A stretch of DNA of 64,000 nucleotides from Bacteroidota bacterium (GTDB taxonomy: Bacteria; Bacteroidota; Bacteroidia; Chitinophagales; Chitinophagaceae), in assembly GCA_005882315.1 (NCBI GenBank), contig VBAR01000001.1, forward strand, positions 1,995,736 to 2,059,735, written 5' to 3'. The position numbers and the translations under genes were made by a program. Positions 19,356 through 27,923 of this stretch are shown piece by piece. How positions within the stretch are numbered: position 1 is the first letter of the stretch; every line of letters starts with the position of its first letter. The notes under the pieces are model-generated. The model was not told where the DNA came from and searched no databases. It saw only the letters and a list, made by a program, of their open reading frames with translations.

Positions 19356-21377
19356 TTATATGTTCAATAAAATCGTGAATATTGACCCTTCACCTTCTTT
19401 TGTTTCCACTTTCAATTCCCCACCATGTGCTTTTACTATATCATAACTCAATGATAAACCCAATCCTGTTCCTTGTCCTGTTGGTTTAGTAGTAAAGAAG
19501 GGTTGAAATATTTTATCTAATACTTTTTGAGGAATGCCATTACCGTTATCCTTAACACTAATCAAAACTTTATCACCAACTTTTTTTGTTCTAACTAAAA
19601 CGGTTGGTTCATACCCATTCGGATGTTGTTTCTTTTTTTCATCTACCACATAAAATGCATTGTTGATCAAATTCAAAACAACTCTTCCGATCTCCTGCGG
19701 AATGATATTAATGTTGCCAATGCTTTTATCAAAATCAGTTTTCATTGTTGCATTGAAGGATTTGTCTTTTGCCCGAAGCCCATGATAGGAGAGACGCAAA
19801 TACTCATCAGTTAAAGCGTTGATGTCTGTTGGTTCCTTTATGCCGTTGCTGGTACGGCTATGTTGCAACATTCCTTTTACAATAGCATCTGCTCTTTTCC
19901 CATGACTAATGATTTTTTGTTCATTATCATCAATACTATCTGCAATTGATTTTACTTCCTGTAAATTTCCTTTATCAATTTCCTGTTTCATTTCAGCTAT
20001 TAACTCTGAATTGACTTCCGAAAAATTGTTTACAAAATTCAGCGGGTTTTGTATCTCATGGGCAATGCCTGCTGTCAATTCACCCAATGAAGCCATTTTT
20101 TCGGATTGGACAAGTTGAGATTGGGTAGATCTTAAATTAGTAAGTGTTGCTTCTAAAACCTTATTTGATCTTTGTTTTTGGCGATTGTTTCTAAATAATA
20201 ATACAGCAGCTATTAACAATATGCCTAAACCCCCAAGTAAAGAATAGATCCTTATTTTGCTTTTGGTTTGCAGACTTTCTTTTTCTAATTCCTGCAAGCG
20301 AAGTTGTTCATCGAATCCTATATTATAAAGTTGCCTGATCTTTTCAACGCTCATTAAAGAATCTTTCGCAGTATTGGCAAGCTCCAAATAGAGCAATGCA
20401 CTGTCCGGCCTTTTCTGATCCTTATAAATATTTACCAAAGAACTATATGATTCAATAACACCCCTTACCTGGCCTGTATTTTGGTTTTTAGCCAATCCTA
20501 ATTTGGCATAATAAAGAGCGGAGTCATTTTTGCCGGTCTTATTATAATACCGGGACATTAGCACATAACTCTCACCCATACTTGAGTTATTATTTTGTTC
20601 TTTCCCCGATCGCAACGCATTTAAAAAATTTTCCAACGCCAGTTCATATAAATTTTGTCTCAAATAAATTTTGCCGATACTATTATAATTGCTACTTCGG
20701 TATTTATTATACCCGGCTAAATCCGAATAGTCAAGGGATTTCTTGAAATAAGTCAAAGCTGAATCTAATTTATTCTCCCGTAAAAAATGAGCTCCCAGGT
20801 TCCTGAAGGCCTGTGAAAGCAGTGTATTATCATTTATCCTTGTAGCAGTTTTAATACAATCCTGAATTGTGTTAAGCTGCTTATCATAATTCCCTGTAGT
20901 TGAATATATGCCTGCAACATCACTTTGCATAGTACCCAACATACTTAATCTCGCAAATTCAGGAATCCCGCTATTAGTGAATTTGGAAATATTCCAGATA
21001 TTTTTTTCGCATTCTTTGTTTTCGACTATTTGAAAAGCCTCATTAAAGGATATCATCGCTTTGACATAATTCCCCTGGTTACTTGAAATGAGCCCCAATA
21101 GATCCAATGCATCTGCTTCCCATAATTTTAATTGTAGTTTCCTGGCAAGTGGCAGATCTTTTTCAATATAATAGATAGAACTATCAGTGTTTAAATCGAA
21201 ATAATAAAGTGAAAGCTCCCTGTTAGCTGCCATTCGTAAGGTGTCATTTATATTTTGACTCAGCGCATTTCGTAAACTATCGGCTTGCTTTTTAGTAGGC
21301 TCAAGAAATAGCGGATTCACCTGTGATATGGAAAAAACAGGCAACAAAACGAACAAGATGATCTTAACTAATTTCAT
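19356..21377 (-). CDS. TPR-containing membrane sensor histidine kinase
   Basis: The protein has 673 residues. A signal peptide (MKLVKIILFVLLPVFSISQ) leads a TPR-like region to about 350, with repeats such as LDSALTYFKKSLDYS. One membrane helix lies near 374-395 (YSLLGGLGILLIAAVLLF). The DHp His is His440. The N, G1 and G2 boxes are intact. The middle of DHp differs from the next downstream paralogues (EVKSIADSIDDNEQKIISHGKR, in part). The gene is preceded by 101 nt that hold a leftover kinase tail rather than a promoter-like sequence. Confidence 0.93.
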   Translation of the reverse strand: MKLVKIILFVLLPVFSISQVNPLFLEPTKKQADSLRNALSQNINDTLRMAANRELSLYYFDLNTDSSIYYIEKDLPLARKLQLKLWEADALDLLGLISSNQGNYVKAMISFNEAFQIVENKECEKNIWNISKFTNSGIPEFARLSMLGTMQSDVAGIYSTTGNYDKQLNTIQDCIKTATRINDNTLLSQAFRNLGAHFLRENKLDSALTYFKKSLDYSDLAGYNKYRSSNYNSIGKIYLRQNLYELALENFLNALRSGKEQNNNSSMGESYVLMSRYYNKTGKNDSALYYAKLGLAKNQNTGQVRGVIESYSSLVNIYKDQKRPDSALLYLELANTAKDSLMSVEKIRQLYNIGFDEQLRLQELEKESLQTKSKIRIYSLLGGLGILLIAAVLLFRNNRQKQRSNKVLEATLTNLRSTQSQLVQSEKMASLGELTAGIAHEIQNPLNFVNNFSEVNSELIAEMKQEIDKGNLQEVKSIADSIDDNEQKIISHGKRADAIVKGMLQHSRTSNGIKEPTDINALTDEYLRLSYHGLRAKDKSFNATMKTDFDKSIGNINIIPQEIGRVVLNLINNAFYVVDEKKKQHPNGYEPTVLVRTKKVGDKVLISVKDNGNGIPQKVLDKIFQPFFTTKPTGQGTGLGLSLSYDIVKAHGGELKVETKEGEGSIFTILLNI

Positions 21378-21387
21378 TTAGTATAAT

Positions 21388-21477
21388 TTATACAATTGGT
21401 AAACAAATAATAAAACTACTTCCCTCACCTTCCTTTGTTTCTACTTTCATCCCGATAGCTATCGGGACCCCACCATG
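21388..21477 (-). pseudogene. Remnant C-terminal tail of a lost histidine kinase gene
   Basis: Just after the stop of the upstream kinase, an open 29-codon tract reads HGG, then VPIAIG, then MKVETKEGEGSSFIICLPIV and TAA. This is the C-terminus of the kinase family, with the residues after HGG replaced by an 18-bp palindrome. No start or upstream kinase sequence remains. It looks like debris from unequal recombination between tandem paralogues. It has no likely function as a protein. Confidence 0.8.
21450..21467. repeat. Perfect 18-bp palindrome TCCCGATAGCTATCGGGA
   Basis: A perfect self-complementary 18-mer interrupts the kinase-tail remnant directly after its HGG codons. The core CCGATAGCTATCGG recurs at 32496-32515 inside an intact kinase gene. 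Confidence 0.9.
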
Positions 21478-21478
21478 T

Positions 21479-23527
21479 CTATACCAGCAACATAATTGTA
21501 AATTCCGTTCCTTCATTTTCTTTTGTCACCACTTTTATTTCCCCACCATGTGCTTTTACAATATCATAACTCAACGACAAACCCAAACCAGTTCCTTGCC
21601 CTGTTGGTTTGGTAGTGAAAAAGGGTTGAAATATTTTATCCAATACTTTTTGGGGAATGCCATTACCATTATCAGAAACAGAAATTAAAACTTTATCATT
21701 AATCCTCTTTGTAGTTACTGTAACTGTAGGTTCGTAACCAACTCCCCCTTTAGGGGGCTGGGGGGCTTTCTTTTTTTCATCAACTGCATAAAAAGCATTG
21801 TTGATCAAATTCAGGATCACTCTTCCAATTTCCTGGGGAACGATATTTATTTTTCCAACGTTATTATCAAAATCTGTTTTCATTGTTGCATTAAACGATT
21901 TGTTTTTTGCACGAAGGCCTTGATAGGAAAGGCGTAAGTATTCATCGGATAAAGCATTGATATCTGCCGGTTCTTTTACACCTGTACTGCTGCGGCTATG
22001 TTGCAACATTCCTTTTACAATGGCGTCGGCTCTTTTGCCATGATGCTTTATTTTTTGCTCATTTTCCCCGATGTCTGTAGCAATGTTTTTTACCTGGTCA
22101 AGATTCCCTTTCTCTATCTCCTCTTTCATCTCAGCTATTAGCTCAGAATTTACTTCTGAAAAATTGTTTACAAAATTTAACGGGTTTTGAATTTCATGTG
22201 CAATGCCTGCTGTTAGCTCTCCTAATGAAGCCATTTTTTCGGATTGGATGAGCTGAGTTTGAGTAGATCTTAATTGATGTAATGTATTTTCAATTTTTTC
22301 ATTTCGCTGTCGTAAAGTTTCATTAGTTTTTTTCCTGTGCTGGTTATTTCGATAGAGCAAAAAAACAATAACTATAAAAACAACAATACCTGACAGTAGC
22401 AAGTATATTCTTAATTTTTCGCGGGTTTCTATTTTTTCTTTCTCTAGCTTTTCCAACTTTGCCTGCTCATCTACAACTACGTCCAGAAAGGCAAGAAGAT
22501 TTTTTCGCTCTTCTACACTAAGACTGTCACTTAATGATTTAGACAATTTTAAATACACGATGGCACTATCGGTTCTGCCCAGCTGATCAAAACAGTAAGT
22601 AAGTAGGTTATATGCATCTCTTTTCCAAGCCGGGTCTTTGCGCTTTTCAAAAATTTTCAAGCTTTCTTTAGCATAATATAAAGCGGAGTCATTTTTTTTC
22701 AAATCCGTACATACACGACTTAATGAAATATATCCCAGGCCCAGGTGTAGATGATCATTTGTCTCTTTTAAAAGTGCTATCGCCTGAAATATTGTATTGG
22801 CGGCCAAATCGAAATTTCCCATCTTCTCATAGCTATCGCCCAGATATTTCATTGCACGACCTAATCCCGTTTGATCTTTCAAATCTGAAAACGTTGATAT
22901 GGCCTTTTTAATAAGCATGAGTGCTGAATCAAATTTTCCTTCATTCATATAAGCAATACCCATGTGAAAGTTTATGTACGCAATCTGTGCTGTGTCACCT
23001 GCTGCTTTTGCATATTTTTCGGCTTCCCGATAATTTTTCAATTGGTTTTTTGTGTTAACAATCCAGTTTCCGGTATAGGCATTTAGCAATCCGATCAAAT
23101 CGTAGCAGTTGCTTAGCAGAAGCATTCGTGCACCCATTGGGTTTTGTCCCGGCGACAAATGCCAAATAGTTTTTTCAATAGTGGGGTCCTTTGCAATATT
23201 TAATGCTTTCAAATAGAGTTCCAATGACTTTGAAAACTTTTCCTGCTGCATCAGGATAACCCCCATTGCGTTCAGTATAGAGGCTTCGTCAAATTTTAGA
23301 TTTAATCTGACAGCAATAGGCAAAGCTTTTTCAAGATAAAAATTTGAACTATCACGATCCACAAGACTGTAATATGATCCGAGCTTACTACAGACTTCCA
23401 TCCGGGCAGTATCGCTTGTTGCATCGGATAGAGATCTGTACAAACTACTCAAATATGGGTTTTCCTGTTGCCCTGCAATTAATGATGGCAACAAGAGTAG
23501 TGAAATTACTTTTAAAAAGATTTTCAT
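21479..23527 (-). CDS. TPR-containing membrane sensor histidine kinase
   Basis: The start at 23527 (682 residues) is preferred because it begins a signal peptide (MKIFLKVISLLLLPSLIAGQ) and lies 7 nt after the preceding stop. The longer start at 23566 would overlap that gene. TPR-like repeats fill residues 25-350. A membrane helix lies near 372-394 (YLLLSGIVVFIVIVFLLY), and the DHp His is His444. The ATPase boxes are intact. An APQPPKGG insertion in the N-G1 loop comes from the CCCCCTTTAGGGGG repeat. The C-terminus (TEFTIMLLV) is directly followed by the tail remnant of another kinase. Confidence 0.93.
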   Translation of the reverse strand: MKIFLKVISLLLLPSLIAGQQENPYLSSLYRSLSDATSDTARMEVCSKLGSYYSLVDRDSSNFYLEKALPIAVRLNLKFDEASILNAMGVILMQQEKFSKSLELYLKALNIAKDPTIEKTIWHLSPGQNPMGARMLLLSNCYDLIGLLNAYTGNWIVNTKNQLKNYREAEKYAKAAGDTAQIAYINFHMGIAYMNEGKFDSALMLIKKAISTFSDLKDQTGLGRAMKYLGDSYEKMGNFDLAANTIFQAIALLKETNDHLHLGLGYISLSRVCTDLKKNDSALYYAKESLKIFEKRKDPAWKRDAYNLLTYCFDQLGRTDSAIVYLKLSKSLSDSLSVEERKNLLAFLDVVVDEQAKLEKLEKEKIETREKLRIYLLLSGIVVFIVIVFLLYRNNQHRKKTNETLRQRNEKIENTLHQLRSTQTQLIQSEKMASLGELTAGIAHEIQNPLNFVNNFSEVNSELIAEMKEEIEKGNLDQVKNIATDIGENEQKIKHHGKRADAIVKGMLQHSRSSTGVKEPADINALSDEYLRLSYQGLRAKNKSFNATMKTDFDNNVGKINIVPQEIGRVILNLINNAFYAVDEKKKAPQPPKGGVGYEPTVTVTTKRINDKVLISVSDNGNGIPQKVLDKIFQPFFTTKPTGQGTGLGLSLSYDIVKAHGGEIKVVTKENEGTEFTIMLLV
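21741..21769. repeat. CCCCCTTTAGGGGG palindromic repeat, in-frame copy 2
   Basis: A 29-bp element, identical to 15280-15308 except for one base, sits at the same codons of a paralogous kinase. It could be a shared insertion inherited by duplication or conversion. Confidence 0.85.
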
Positions 23528-23534
23528 GCTTTTT

Positions 23535-25580
23535 TTAATTAGTCCGCAATTGAATAATAAATTCACATCCTTCTCCTTCTTTCGTGTTCACCTTTATTTC
23601 GCCGCCATGTGCTTTTATAATATCATAAGCCAAACTTAACCCTAACCCGGTACCCTGTCCGGTTGGTTTGGTGGTAAAGAATGGTTGAAATATTTTACCT
23701 AATACTTTTTGGGGAATACCGTTGCCGTTATCCCTTACTGACAGAAGAATTTTACCAACCTCCTTTTTTGTACTTATTGAAACAATTGGCTCAAACCCGT
23801 TTTCACTTTGTTTTTTCTTTTCTGAAACTGTATAAAAGGCATTGGTAATTAAATTGAGAATTACTCTTCCGATATCCTGCGGAATGATACTGATGTTTCC
23901 TATACTTTCATCAAAATTAGTTTTCGTTGTTGCATTGAATGATTTGTCTTTAGCCCGCATACCATGATAGGCCAATCTTAAATATTCATCTGTTAAAGCA
24001 TTTATATCTGTTGGCTCTTTCACGCCACTGCTGCTTCTGCTGTGTTGTAGCATTCCTTTTACAATTTCACCTGCACGTTTACCATGATGATTTATTTTTT
24101 GTTCGTTGTCTTTGATATCCTTTGCAATTGCTTTTGCATCAACATAATTTCCTTTATCAATCTCTTGTTCTAATTCGTCAGCCAATTCTTTATTCACATC
24201 AGAAAAATTATTGACGAAGTTCAATGGGTTTTGAATTTCATGTGCAATACCGGCTGTTAATTCCCCAAGGGAGGCCATTTTTTCGGAGTGGATAAGTTGT
24301 GCCTGTGTAGCTTTTAATTCTATGAAAGCTTCTTCTAACTTTTTTTTCTGCTCTTCAATCTCTTTATTCAGGACAGTGAGTTCTTCATTTCGCTGACGCA
24401 CCGCATCGGCTTCCTTTTTTGCTTCTTCTGCTTTGTGAGAGATCTCAAGGTTCAATATTTTTTGAGTAATAGTATTTTTATGAAGCTCTTTTTCCATTTG
24501 CAGGTGGGCTTCAACATGTATAAGTGATCTTTCAAAATTTTTCTTCCGCTGGTGGTATTCATATAGATGGTAATGAGCTTTGCTGGAAAGGTCCTGTGCT
24601 TTTATTTCTTCTGCAATTCTTAACGCATTTGAAAACCATTCAAATATCTGATCATCTTTTTCGATTTCGTTAACATGCAGATCCGCCAGGAACAACAACA
24701 CTTCTGCCTCGCCTCTTTTATCACCTCTCGCTCTTCTTATTTCCAGGCTTTCATTGGAAAATGCCGAGGCCTGGCTCATATCTCCTGACTCCTTAAATAT
24801 TTCAGCAAGATGAAGCAGTGCATTTGACTGTCCCTTTTTATCATCAGTACTCTTACTTATCTCAAGACTTTGCTTGCAATAACTGATCGCCTGGTCATAA
24901 TTTTTGAGTTTATGATAAGTGAACCCGATATTATCGAGGCTTCCTGCTTCTCCCCATTTATCGTTGGAATCGCGACGGGTAACCAGTCCTTGTTGATAAT
25001 ATTCCAATGCATGGCTATAGTCGCCCGTATCAAAATAGATGGAGCCGATGATATTTATAGCATAGGCTTCCATCAATGTAAAGTTGATACTCTTTGAAAC
25101 AGAAAGACACTGGAATAGATAATCAAGTGCATTTTCATGATTACCCAGGTGCTTATAAGTAACGCCGATCTGGTAACAACTGGTACATAATATCTCAAGG
25201 GAGCCGCTTTGCAGAATAAATCTATGTCCTTTTAATTGCAGGTCTAATGAAGCGCCTAAATTGCCCCGGTTGCGTTGAATGATCCCTAAATATTCATGAA
25301 CGATTCCTTGTCCTTTAAGGTCATTGATGGATTCGAACAACGAAAGCGATTCCTGCAAAAGTGGTAAAGCTTCGTCATTTTTAAAAAGTCGCACATAACA
25401 AAAACCAAGGGAGCGAAGGCCTTCTGCCAATCCCCTGGTATAATCAATACTTTTTGCAAGCTTTACCGATTCCTGGCTTAGTTCAAATGCCCGGGGTGAA
25501 TCACTTACACGGACATTCCATGCCTGCTCATTGAGATCGTCAATTTTATTTTTAAGAGATTGTATGCTCATATTTTTCAA
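23535..25580 (-). CDS. Cytosolic TPR sensor histidine kinase
   Basis: The protein has 681 residues, with no signal peptide and no membrane helix, unlike the other TPR kinases here. Residues 15-370 form regular TPRs of the GGDF/adenylate-cyclase-associated kind (for example GDYSHALEYYQQGLVTRRD and KNYDQAISYCKQSLEIS). A long Glu/Lys-rich coiled coil (about 370-425) leads to DHp His447. HATPase boxes are intact (NLITNAFYTV, DNGNGIP, GTGLGLSLAYDI). It starts 3 nt after the upstream stop. A second in-frame ATG at 25571 is possible. It probably senses an intracellular partner through the TPR groove, by inference. Confidence 0.92.
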   Translation of the reverse strand: MKNMSIQSLKNKIDDLNEQAWNVRVSDSPRAFELSQESVKLAKSIDYTRGLAEGLRSLGFCYVRLFKNDEALPLLQESLSLFESINDLKGQGIVHEYLGIIQRNRGNLGASLDLQLKGHRFILQSGSLEILCTSCYQIGVTYKHLGNHENALDYLFQCLSVSKSINFTLMEAYAINIIGSIYFDTGDYSHALEYYQQGLVTRRDSNDKWGEAGSLDNIGFTYHKLKNYDQAISYCKQSLEISKSTDDKKGQSNALLHLAEIFKESGDMSQASAFSNESLEIRRARGDKRGEAEVLLFLADLHVNEIEKDDQIFEWFSNALRIAEEIKAQDLSSKAHYHLYEYHQRKKNFERSLIHVEAHLQMEKELHKNTITQKILNLEISHKAEEAKKEADAVRQRNEELTVLNKEIEEQKKKLEEAFIELKATQAQLIHSEKMASLGELTAGIAHEIQNPLNFVNNFSDVNKELADELEQEIDKGNYVDAKAIAKDIKDNEQKINHHGKRAGEIVKGMLQHSRSSSGVKEPTDINALTDEYLRLAYHGMRAKDKSFNATTKTNFDESIGNISIIPQDIGRVILNLITNAFYTVSEKKKQSENGFEPIVSISTKKEVGKILLSVRDNGNGIPQKVLGKIFQPFFTTKPTGQGTGLGLSLAYDIIKAHGGEIKVNTKEGEGCEFIIQLRTN

Positions 25581-25583
25581 AAA

Positions 25584-27923
25584 CTATTTAACTTCTTCCT
25601 TAACCGGAGATAATAGAATTATAAATTCACTTCCTTCTCCTTCTTTCGTTACAACTTTTAACTCACCACCGTGTGCTTTTATAATATCATAACTTAACGA
25701 CAATCCTAGTCCTGTTCCTTGTCCTGTTGGTTTGGTGGTAAAGAATGGTTGAAAAATTTTATCTAAGACTTTTTGCGGAATCCCATTGCCATTATCACTT
25801 ACTTTGATTTCAACCTTACCGTTATTCTTTTTTGTACTTACAGAAACGGTTGGTTCGAAATTTTCAATTCCTGATTTCTTCTTTTCATCCACTGCATAAA
25901 ACGCATTGTTGATCAAATTGAGTATCACTCTTCCAATATCCTGCGGGATGATATTGATGTTGCCAATGGTTTCATCAAAATCAGTTTTCATCGATGCGTT
26001 GAATGATTTGTCTTTTGCCCGAAGCCCATGATAGGATAGCCTTAAGTATTCATCACACAAAGCATTGATGTCAGTTGATTCTTTTTGACCATTGCTGCTA
26101 CGGCTATGTTGTAGCATTCCTTTTACAATGGCATCGGCTCTCTTGCCGTGGTGGTTTATTTTCTCCTGATTGTCCTCAACATCTTTAGCCAGCGCATTTA
26201 CTTCATCATAATTTCCTTTTTTAATTTCTTCTCTCATCTCTGCAATCAATTCTTTGTTTACCTCAGAAAAATTATTGACGAAATTTAAAGGATTTTGAAT
26301 TTCATGTGCAATGCCAGCGGTCAATTCACCCAGGCTTGCCATTTTTTCTGATTGAATAAGTTGTGACTGTGTGTTTTTTAACTCTGAGTAGGCCGATTCA
26401 ATTTTCGATTTGGCTTTCTGTTTTTGCCTGTTGTTACGCCATAACAATCCTGCAACTAGTAGCAGGATCGCAACACCAGCAAGCAAGCCATACAAACTCA
26501 CACGGTTCTTAAACCTGACCCTTGCTTGTTCGGCAGCCTGTAATTTTTTTTCTTCATTATAAGAGGATGTTTGTAACTCCGCTTGTTTCTGCATTTCCAT
26601 TAACGATACTTCTTCTTTGCCTCCTAATTTTTCAAGACTGTCTTTTAACTTATAAGCCTGTTCAAGAAAAGCATGGGCATTCTTATAATCATGAGATGCT
26701 GCATAGGCGTCAGCCAGCAGTTTGCAAAGCCAACGGGTAGTAGACAAACTGCCCTCCTTTTCTGCCTCTTCTTTCAATTCTTTGAAAGCAGGTATTGCCA
26801 GGTTATACTGCTTCGTATCTAAGTAGTAAGAGGCCTGTAGAGATTTGAAATTTTGATCATTCTTAGCCGTTGAATCGCCGGCCAGTTTTTTATAAATCCC
26901 GAGATAATATTTTACTGAATCAAGCTTTCCTGCATCTGAGTAAAGAGCTAATTTTAAAGAGGCTCTCTCTGCCGGGGATAAAAAATAACGATTGTTAAAA
27001 TTGGTTTCAATCAAACTCACATATTCCTTCAGGCTAATCAATTTTGCATAGTATTTGGCTTGATTGAGCCATATAATATTTCTTGTGAAGGTCCCGATTG
27101 AATCAAGAAGTCTTTCGGTTTCATTACAATAATAACGGGCCTTCACCGTATCACCAGAATAGCAATATTGCATTGCCATTCCATAATTACCAATAAGCAG
27201 CTTGTTAGGGTTATTCAGTTTTTTATAAAATTCATAGAGCCTGACTCCCCACTCAATAGCTCTTTTGGACTGACCCGTCCATTCATCATACATACCTGTC
27301 AATCCATCAAGAGCTTGTTCTTTTAATAACAGGTCTCTTTCCTGCATCGCATAATCTTGTAACGGAAGAAGATAAGTGATCACTTTTATGCCATCTCTCT
27401 TATGGACATAAACATGTGCTAATTGTTTCCATATTTCCAGTTTCAAAGAGTCTTTACCAATCGAATCTATCTTCCACTCGTTCCAGAGTTTTTTGGCCAT
27501 AAGAGCATTTTGCTCAGCCACATCAAGTTTGATATGAATATTGATCCTGGTAAGTTCTACATACCCGGCAATTTCATCTTCAATTAAATTATTTTTATTG
27601 GCAAAATCAATATATCGTTTGGCTTTTGTTGTATCGCTATCATAATAATTATCCCACCAAAGTGCCCTTGCTTTTAGTTTTACATCCTTTGATCCTTCAG
27701 CAACTGATTTCAGCTTTTTGAGATAGCTCAGGGCCAGGCTGTCTTTATTAGACAACTTGTAATAACTAGCCAACATTCCCTGGGCATTCATCTTGTCCCA
27801 GTTTGTTTTTGCCTGTTGAAGTATAACAGTTAACTGCTTTTCCGAATAATACAGTTCAAAGCGAATCTGTGATCTGGCGATCAGGGAGAGAAAAATAAAA
27901 AATATACAAGTGTATTTTTTCAT
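25584..27923 (-). CDS. TPR-containing membrane sensor histidine kinase
   Basis: The protein has 779 residues, the longest TPR kinase of the set. A signal peptide (MKKYTCIFFIFLSLIARSQ) is followed by TPR-like helices to about 440, a membrane helix at about 470-493 (LLAGVAILLLVAGLLW), DHp His540 and intact ATPase boxes. Its ATG overlaps the preceding stop as TAATG, so translation is probably coupled. Its DHp region is almost identical at DNA level (26071-26250) to that of the paralogue two genes upstream (30755-30934). Confidence 0.93.
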   Translation of the reverse strand: MKKYTCIFFIFLSLIARSQIRFELYYSEKQLTVILQQAKTNWDKMNAQGMLASYYKLSNKDSLALSYLKKLKSVAEGSKDVKLKARALWWDNYYDSDTTKAKRYIDFANKNNLIEDEIAGYVELTRINIHIKLDVAEQNALMAKKLWNEWKIDSIGKDSLKLEIWKQLAHVYVHKRDGIKVITYLLPLQDYAMQERDLLLKEQALDGLTGMYDEWTGQSKRAIEWGVRLYEFYKKLNNPNKLLIGNYGMAMQYCYSGDTVKARYYCNETERLLDSIGTFTRNIIWLNQAKYYAKLISLKEYVSLIETNFNNRYFLSPAERASLKLALYSDAGKLDSVKYYLGIYKKLAGDSTAKNDQNFKSLQASYYLDTKQYNLAIPAFKELKEEAEKEGSLSTTRWLCKLLADAYAASHDYKNAHAFLEQAYKLKDSLEKLGGKEEVSLMEMQKQAELQTSSYNEEKKLQAAEQARVRFKNRVSLYGLLAGVAILLLVAGLLWRNNRQKQKAKSKIESAYSELKNTQSQLIQSEKMASLGELTAGIAHEIQNPLNFVNNFSEVNKELIAEMREEIKKGNYDEVNALAKDVEDNQEKINHHGKRADAIVKGMLQHSRSSNGQKESTDINALCDEYLRLSYHGLRAKDKSFNASMKTDFDETIGNINIIPQDIGRVILNLINNAFYAVDEKKKSGIENFEPTVSVSTKKNNGKVEIKVSDNGNGIPQKVLDKIFQPFFTTKPTGQGTGLGLSLSYDIIKAHGGELKVVTKEGEGSEFIILLSPVKEEVK

